DNA from: Lysinibacillus sp. OF-1
Lineage (GTDB): Bacteria; Bacillota; Bacilli; Bacillales_A; Planococcaceae
DNA length: 64,000 bases
NCBI RefSeq assembly: GCF_028356935.1
Contig: NZ_CP102798.1
Location: forward strand, 4,402,001-4,466,000
Direction: 5' to 3'
Positions 59,456-64,000 of this stretch are shown piece by piece. The notes beneath the pieces were generated by a model. It was not told the DNA's origin and searched no databases. It saw only the letters and a program-made list of their open reading frames with translations. The position numbers and the translations under genes were made by a program. How positions within the stretch are numbered: the stretch's first letter is position 1; the number at the start of each line of letters is the position of its first letter.

Positions 59456-61074
59456 CAGATTTCAAAACGCTACAATTGCTTGATAAATTCCGACTGCTCT
59501 TTGTAAAAATGGGCATTGATTATGACGTGATGAGAAAAATTCTTCATATTAAATTAACGATGGATGAACGTAAAGTACCAACAATATTTAATCAGAATAA
59601 AAAGAAAGAGAACCAAAAATACGGCTATATTAAATCATTGTGGATTTATGTTTTATTTGGACTTGTACTCATCCCACTTATGGGATTTGGTGAAAACTTT
59701 CTTTTTCAACTGAGTATTGCCTATGCCATGATCATATTTTTAATTATGACATCCCTGATTTCTGATTTTTCTTCTGTACTTTTAGATGTACGGGATAAAA
59801 GCATACTTTCAACCAAGCCTATTTCAGCTAAAACAATCAATGCAGCTAAATTTATGCATATTTTTATTTACTTATCTTATTTAACACTTGCCTTAACAGC
59901 TATCCCACTGATAGTCAGCCTTTTTACTCAAGGAATTGTATTTTTTATTTTAACGGGTCTTGAGATTCTACTCATGAATTTACTGATTGTGGCATTCACA
60001 GCCATTTTGTATATTGCTATTTTACGCTTCTTTGATGGCGAAAAACTGAAGGATATGATTAACTATGTACAAATTGCTTTGTCACTCATGCTGATGATTG
60101 GCTATCAGGTTCTTATTCGATCCTTTGAATTCGTCGATTTAAATATGACCGTAACATTTCATTGGTGGAGCCTCTTCCTTGTACCGATGTGGTTTGCCGC
60201 TCCATATGAATTAATACTACATGGTGATACATCTTTATTAACAGTCATCTACAGTATTTTAGCACTGATTATTCCTATAATCTCAATAGGAATCTACATC
60301 AAGCTCATTCCAACCTTTGAACGCAATCTTCAAAAGCTACTTAGTACAAGTAAATCAAAAAAAGAGAAGAACAACCGACTTAAGTCCTTTCTATTAACAC
60401 TCGTGTGTAGCACACATGAAGAACGAGCTTTCTATCGCTTTGCCACTCTTATGATGAAGCAGGAGCGAGAGTTTAAGCTAAAGGTCTATCCGTCTTTAGG
60501 TTTTTCATTTATTATTCCTTTTATTTTCATGTTTACGTTTAATAGGTCCGAAGAAGTTGATTATGCTCTTAGTATGAGTTACTTAAATATTTACTTTAGT
60601 ATGCTCATTATTCCTTCTGCTGTGCTTTTTCTTGGTCACTCTGCTAAATATAAAGCGGCGTGGATTTATAAAACACTCCCGCTTAAAGATTATACAGACT
60701 TACAAAAAGGTAGCTTGAAGGCATTTTTAATCAAATTGTATATTCCGTTATTTTTAGTACTAAGTGTAATCTTTAGCTATATTTACGGCATTCGAATTAT
60801 CCCAGATTTACTAGTAGTTTTAGTAACAAGCTGGTTGTATACTATTATTTGTTTCGTCACGATGAGCAATAAAATACCTTTTACTAAACCATATGATGAA
60901 GTTGGAGATGCTCAAGGCTGGAAAACTATGTTGTTATTCATCCCTTTAGGTATGCTGGCAGGTCTACATTATTTAATTGCTAGTCAGGTACCATTCGGCT
61001 CTACTGTATATTTCATTGTGCTTCTCCTCATCAATATCGTGATATGGAAGCTGGTTTTTAAATCGGAAAAATAA
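59452..61074 (+). CDS. Large ABC transporter permease
   Basis: 540 residues. A soluble N-terminal part of about 60 residues is followed by roughly 11-12 helices in two groups separated by a basic cytoplasmic loop near residue 300 (STSKSKKEKNNRLKS). No extracellular MacB-like domain is present. It pairs with the adjacent ATPase. Similar large permeases are annotated only as ABC-type exporter components in Bacillaceae; the substrate is unknown. A strong terminator follows. Confidence 0.75.
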   Translation: MTDFKTLQLLDKFRLLFVKMGIDYDVMRKILHIKLTMDERKVPTIFNQNKKKENQKYGYIKSLWIYVLFGLVLIPLMGFGENFLFQLSIAYAMIIFLIMTSLISDFSSVLLDVRDKSILSTKPISAKTINAAKFMHIFIYLSYLTLALTAIPLIVSLFTQGIVFFILTGLEILLMNLLIVAFTAILYIAILRFFDGEKLKDMINYVQIALSLMLMIGYQVLIRSFEFVDLNMTVTFHWWSLFLVPMWFAAPYELILHGDTSLLTVIYSILALIIPIISIGIYIKLIPTFERNLQKLLSTSKSKKEKNNRLKSFLLTLVCSTHEERAFYRFATLMMKQEREFKLKVYPSLGFSFIIPFIFMFTFNRSEEVDYALSMSYLNIYFSMLIIPSAVLFLGHSAKYKAAWIYKTLPLKDYTDLQKGSLKAFLIKLYIPLFLVLSVIFSYIYGIRIIPDLLVVLVTSWLYTIICFVTMSNKIPFTKPYDEVGDAQGWKTMLLFIPLGMLAGLHYLIASQVPFGSTVYFIVLLLINIVIWKLVFKSEK

Positions 61075-61078
61075 CTAC

Positions 61079-61119
61079 AAAACGGCTTGAGTCCCTTAAT
61101 AGGATTCAGCCGTTTTTTC
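61079..61119. terminator. Bidirectional terminator
   Basis: AAAACGGCT..GAGTCC / GGATTC..AGCCGTTTT stem with a T run, between the convergent permease genes. Confidence 0.82.
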
Positions 61120-61120
61120 A

Positions 61121-61735
61121 TTAAAAAGCCTTTCGCTCATAAATACGTATAGACAGTAACCATGACCCCGTATATAAGATAATAATGATGACTGTTGCAA
61201 TGAGATATAGTTGTAGTTCCTGTACCGCCATAAATTTTTGTACAAGGGCTCTTACTTGATTATTAAAGTCCGGAACAAAATAATTTACCATCACCATATA
61301 AATTCCAAATAAAGTTACACTAACAATAGCTAAGTGCTTTGTTTTAAATTGATAGGATATCGGCAGAATAAATGACATCGCAATCATGACTAATCCCATA
61401 ATTAGTAGTATTTCTTTCCACAGTACTAATACTTCTTGCCCGTTCAAAAGAAAGTCGAGCAGATACGTATAGCACATAAATAACCCTGTAAAAATGAATG
61501 CCCCAATATATTTTGAACTGACAATTTCCTTCCTTGTATAGGGTAATGAATTCAGTAAAATATTAGCATTATCTTTTTCATCACTGGAAAATGCATTCAT
61601 AATAAAAACAATACTATAAACAAATACGATAAATACTGGAGAAACACTGACCAATAAGTAAAGTATAATAGTAGCTATGTAGATGATAAGCATGTTTTTT
61701 TGAATTAAAATATCCTTCAGAATAAGGTTCACCAT
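61121..61735 (-). CDS. ABC-2 type permease
   Basis: 204 residues from the ATG at 61735 (GGGGAGA upstream), with six helices. NAFSSDEKDNANILLNSLPYTRKEIVSSKYIGAF is the typical first cytoplasmic loop (ABC-2 family, YhcI/BcrB-like). It lies four bases after the ATPase gene and completes a GntR-regulated exporter. The operon type (GntR-ATPase-permease) resembles the Ytr/YhcEFGHI systems, which respond to cell-wall antibiotics. Confidence 0.8.
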   Translation of the reverse strand: MVNLILKDILIQKNMLIIYIATIILYLLVSVSPVFIVFVYSIVFIMNAFSSDEKDNANILLNSLPYTRKEIVSSKYIGAFIFTGLFMCYTYLLDFLLNGQEVLVLWKEILLIMGLVMIAMSFILPISYQFKTKHLAIVSVTLFGIYMVMVNYFVPDFNNQVRALVQKFMAVQELQLYLIATVIIIILYTGSWLLSIRIYERKAF

Positions 61736-61739
61736 ATCC

Positions 61740-62597
61740 TTATCTCCCCTTTTTTGTATAATACATAATGTCTTCAAGCGTAGGTTTTTCGACGACAACG
61801 GCATCTCCAAATATTGTGGCCACTCTATGTTTATGAGCTGTCAGTGCTTCAAAACCTCTGTTTGTTTTGCGAATGGCCAAGAACTCCTGCTCTGTTTCAC
61901 GATCTAATAGCTCAAGCGTTCCCTTGACGATAGCGTAATCCTCTTCAATTTTATAAAACTCCTTCGTGAAGATATGCTCGCCATTATGAATAAAGGTAAT
62001 ATAATCTGCAATACGATCTAAATCTGTTGTAATATGTGTAGAGAAAAATATAGTTTTGTGTTCATCTTGCATTAACTCATGTAAAATATTTAGAAGCTCT
62101 CTACGAAATATAGGATCAAGACCTGATGTTGGCTCATCCATAATGATTAATTCAGCATGATGAGCTAAAGCCATGGCTAATGATGCCTTCATCTTCATCC
62201 CCTTTGAGAATGTCTTCATATTTTTGTTCAATGGCAGTTCAAACTGATTAATATAATGTTGAAATGTTTTTTCATCCCAGTTTTTATAAGCTGGTTTAAT
62301 GATCCTTTTCATATCCTTTAGCGTAATATTTTCATAAAAAATATTGTCATCATAGACAAAACCGATGCGTTCTTTTATTTCCTTTTCGTTTCCCTTATAG
62401 GGCTTACCAAAAATAGAGATAGTCCCGCTATCCTGCTGCATTAAATTCATAATCATTTTAATCGTCGTCGATTTTCCTGCCCCATTTCCACCAATAAACC
62501 CTGTCACAAAACCCTTTTTAACTTTGATCGAAAGATCCTTTATTTCAAACCCATTAAAGGATTTTTGTATATGCTGTAATTCAATAACATTTTCCAT
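61740..62597 (-). CDS. ABC transporter ATPase (YtrB/YhcH-like)
   Basis: 285 residues. Walker A GGNGAGKSTT, signature TFSKGMKMKASLAMALA, Walker B LIIMDEPTSGLDPIF and the STHITTDLDRIA switch are seen. The about 60-residue C-terminal extension (VKGTLELLDRETEQEFLAIRKT ...) is typical of the YtrB type. The ATG at 62597 overlaps the GntR stop (TGATG), giving translational coupling, with GGAGG upstream inside the regulator gene. Confidence 0.84.
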   Translation of the reverse strand: MENVIELQHIQKSFNGFEIKDLSIKVKKGFVTGFIGGNGAGKSTTIKMIMNLMQQDSGTISIFGKPYKGNEKEIKERIGFVYDDNIFYENITLKDMKRIIKPAYKNWDEKTFQHYINQFELPLNKNMKTFSKGMKMKASLAMALAHHAELIIMDEPTSGLDPIFRRELLNILHELMQDEHKTIFFSTHITTDLDRIADYITFIHNGEHIFTKEFYKIEEDYAIVKGTLELLDRETEQEFLAIRKTNRGFEALTAHKHRVATIFGDAVVVEKPTLEDIMYYTKKGR

Positions 62598-62974
62598 CAC
62601 TCATCCTCCGTATACAATAAAGTAAGCATTTCCTTTAACTCTATTAAGCTAATATTCATTTCCTTCGCATTTTGAATCGCCACCAACAACTTTTCCTCAA
62701 TGGCCTTCATTTTTCTTTCCTTCATCATTTCTGTATTTTGTTCAGAGATGAACGAGCCTTTCCCAACAATAGAGTAAATAAAGCCGTTTTTTTCAAGTTC
62801 TTCATAAGCACGCTTTGTTGTGATGACACTAATTTCCAAATCTTTTGCTAGTTGACGCATGGAGGGTAATGGTTGGCCCTCTTGTAATTCACCCGTTAAG
62901 ATTCGTTTTTTGATTTGTGCATATATTTGTTCATAAATAGGCTCTTTTGAACTGTTAGAAATAATAATTTGCAT
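62597..62974 (-). CDS. GntR-family regulator, YtrA type
   Basis: 125 residues from the ATG at 62974 (GAGGT upstream). The winged helix EPIYEQIYAQIKKRILTGELQEGQPLPSMRQLAKDLEISVITTKRAYEELEKNGFI (in blocks) is followed by only a short dimerisation tail, as in YtrA. YtrA represses its own exporter operon and is relieved by certain cell-wall antibiotics. A set of TATATACA repeats lies just upstream of this gene and is the probable operator. Confidence 0.85.
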   Translation of the reverse strand: MQIIISNSSKEPIYEQIYAQIKKRILTGELQEGQPLPSMRQLAKDLEISVITTKRAYEELEKNGFIYSIVGKGSFISEQNTEMMKERKMKAIEEKLLVAIQNAKEMNISLIELKEMLTLLYTEDE

Positions 62975-62996
62975 GCAAATACCTCTTTTGAAATAT

Positions 62997-63026
62997 TGTA
63001 TATATACTTTATATACAATATATACA
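62997..63026 (-). promoter_or_regulatory. Candidate GntR operator: triple TGTATATA elements
   Basis: TGTATATA at 62997-63004 faces TATATACA at 63010-63017, with another TATATACA at 63019-63026, immediately upstream of the GntR gene. This agrees with the inverted-repeat TGTATA-type sites known for YtrA-class repressors. It may overlap the promoter. Confidence 0.6.
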
Positions 63027-63093
63027 CATTTACAGTTATTTGCAAGTAAAAATTTCCTTTTAGTTAACCTGAGAAGATAGTTACCTGCAAACA

Positions 63094-63129
63094 CCAAAAA
63101 AGCATATAGCCTAATGAATGACTATATGC
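63094..63129 (-). terminator. Terminator after a small ORF
   Basis: On the minus strand GCATATAG pairs with CTATATGC and is followed by six T. Confidence 0.7.
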
Positions 63130-63154
63130 CCTAAAACTTAAAATATAAATGCTT

Positions 63155-63211
63155 TCATTTCTTCCTCGTCTTCTCATCTGCTAAAAAGATTTCATGAAGA
63201 CTAATGGTCAT
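63155..63211 (-). CDS. Possible 18-codon small protein
   Basis: MTISLHEIFLADEKTRKK is preceded by AAAGGGGGA eight bases before the ATG and followed by its own terminator 26 bases after the stop. It lies between the GntR and MarR genes. The strong ribosome site and dedicated terminator argue for expression, either as a small protein or as a leader of a short RNA. There is no homologue I recognise. Confidence 0.4.
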   Translation of the reverse strand: MTISLHEIFLADEKTRKK

Positions 63212-63273
63212 GTTTATTCCCCCTTTAATATTAAGGGTTACTATAAACACGGGTGTTAAAATGTAACATTTCA

Positions 63274-63705
63274 CTAAAATTTATGCAGTATTATGTTTAA
63301 TTTTTCAAGAGTGTCTAACATTTCGGCTAGCTCGTCAGATGATAAATAGGCATGGTATTTTTCAGTAATCTGTTGGTTAAATGCTTCCACTTCTTGTTGA
63401 TAAAGTAATCCCTTTTCACCTAATTCTATAGAAAATGCTCGCTTATCTTCAACATGCTGCTTTTTTGTAATGTAGCCATCCTTTTCAAGCTTTGCTAACT
63501 GCTGACTCACTGCACTTTTCGTAATTGCCATTTTTTCAGCTAGTTCCGAAGGTGAGCAGGATGGATGTCGAATCACTAATGTTAAAAGAACATATTGCTG
63601 ATTATTTAAGGAGAATTTAGTATAGGCCCTTTCCATTTTCTCAAGGATGATCCAAATATCTTCTATCGTTTGATTAATTTGCTCCGCTACATTGTTAGTC
63701 TTCAT
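63274..63705 (-). CDS. MarR-family regulator
   Basis: 143 residues from the ATG at 63705 (AAGGTGAT upstream; a GTG eight codons earlier lacks a site). The winged helix is LVIRHPSCSPSELAEKMAITKSAVSQQLAKLEKDGYITKK with the wing HVEDKRAFSIELGEKG. It overlaps the upstream membrane-protein gene by 11 bases, so the two are co-transcribed and coupled. The membrane protein is the most direct candidate partner. The ligand is not known. Confidence 0.84.
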   Translation of the reverse strand: MKTNNVAEQINQTIEDIWIILEKMERAYTKFSLNNQQYVLLTLVIRHPSCSPSELAEKMAITKSAVSQQLAKLEKDGYITKKQHVEDKRAFSIELGEKGLLYQQEVEAFNQQITEKYHAYLSSDELAEMLDTLEKLNIILHKF

Positions 63706-63976
63706 TTTTTTGAGTATCACCTTTTTCACGCCATTTTTTAGGATTTAGATAGCTTTTAAATTTGTTCGCTACTTCTTTCCCAACAAGTAAAGCACCCAGC
63801 CAAAACATGATTTCAGCAACTATAATACTTCCTGGTATTATACCTGCTTTTACTTTTGTAGGTATCGGTGTGAATGGTGTAATGATTGGGATTAACCACA
63901 GTGAAAGGGAAAAAATAATAATGCCTATTCCAAGCTTATAAGCAAAGGATTTTTGTGTTTTTTCATTAGAGGTCAT
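63695..63976 (-). CDS. Small membrane protein ('transporter suffix domain' type)
   Basis: 93 residues from the ATG at 63976 (AGGAGAAG upstream). Helices are at about 15-34 (LGIGIIIFSLSLWLIPIITPF) and 46-66 (AGIIPGSIIVAEIMFWLGALLVG), then a basic tail LNPKKWREKGD. It resembles proteins annotated as carrying a 'transporter suffix domain', seen alone or at the end of pumps. It is the first gene of a pair with the MarR regulator at the window's right edge. Confidence 0.65.
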   Translation of the reverse strand: MTSNEKTQKSFAYKLGIGIIIFSLSLWLIPIITPFTPIPTKVKAGIIPGSIIVAEIMFWLGALLVGKEVANKFKSYLNPKKWREKGDTQKNED

Positions 63977-64000
63977 ATGTCTTCTCCTGTACAATAATTT

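Overview
The window looks like an accessory or 'environmental response' stretch of chromosome from a low-GC, spore-forming Bacillaceae, most like Lysinibacillus. This rests on A+T-rich DNA, strong AGGAGG-type ribosome binding sites with frequent TTG/GTG starts, an S-box (SAM-I) riboswitch, a Fur box, DUF1540, YitT, YunG and YvyF-like proteins, and a Btr-type AraC/FecB fusion. No rRNA, tRNA, CRISPR array, prophage or intact insertion sequence was seen. The taxonomic call is inference.

Layout. 1-5.6 kb: end of a siderophore ABC ATPase, an MFS pump, a pair of EamA exporters divergent from a MocR regulator, and two small proteins. 5.6-12.5 kb: a minus-strand antibiotic-response cluster made of a two-component system, a BcrA-like ABC exporter with two permeases, an erythromycin-esterase-family lipoprotein and an AraC regulator. 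12.7-16.1 kb: glyoxalase-like protein, aldo/keto reductase, HxlR regulator and MFS pump. 16.2-19.5 kb: a Fur-boxed siderophore-binding lipoprotein and its Btr-like sensor-regulator, separated by two inverted copies of a structured repeat. 20-25.5 kb: SAM riboswitch and cyclase, DedA, a broken HAD gene, DUF2225/YvyF-like pair and a second erythromycin-esterase homologue. 25.6-33 kb: SUKH/DUF4272 pair, a blt-like MerR/acetyltransferase/MATE locus, a decayed GNAT, AI-2E exporter and a Rid protein. 33-46.5 kb: TetR-MFS-LLM-esterase locus, further regulators, and quinone/aldehyde detoxification genes with an MhqR-type box. 46.6-50.4 kb: cupin, SUKH, class-A-like serine hydrolase, and broken or small genes. 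50.5-55 kb: a second two-component system, a secreted two-repeat protein, and an ABC-F ribosome-protection gene behind an ErmD-type leader. 55-64 kb: YitT, ddl with a frameshifted MocR gene, two ABC systems (one with GntR), and a MarR regulator.

How the parts may work together. Two links stand out. First, the ABC exporter promoter (about 10264-10319, minus strand) and the promoter of the distant second esterase (24034-24088) share an identical 18-base direct repeat, a third half-site at the same offset and a -10 box at the same distance. This suggests that the response regulator at 11794-12462 controls both. Second, the ABC-F gene is preceded by a 14-codon ORF, MGYSMRLRFTFLNQ, which closely resembles the macrolide-stalled ErmD leader peptide, followed by terminator and alternative hairpins. 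The window therefore appears to combine several layers of ribosome-antibiotic defence: exporters, esterase-fold enzymes and ribosome protection. It also has an unusually high density of one-component regulators next to their transporter or detoxification targets. Several genes are broken: HAD, two GNATs, DUF4303 and the MocR next to ddl. Three of these breaks are single-base frameshifts, two of them in A runs, so each should be checked against raw reads before being called biological.
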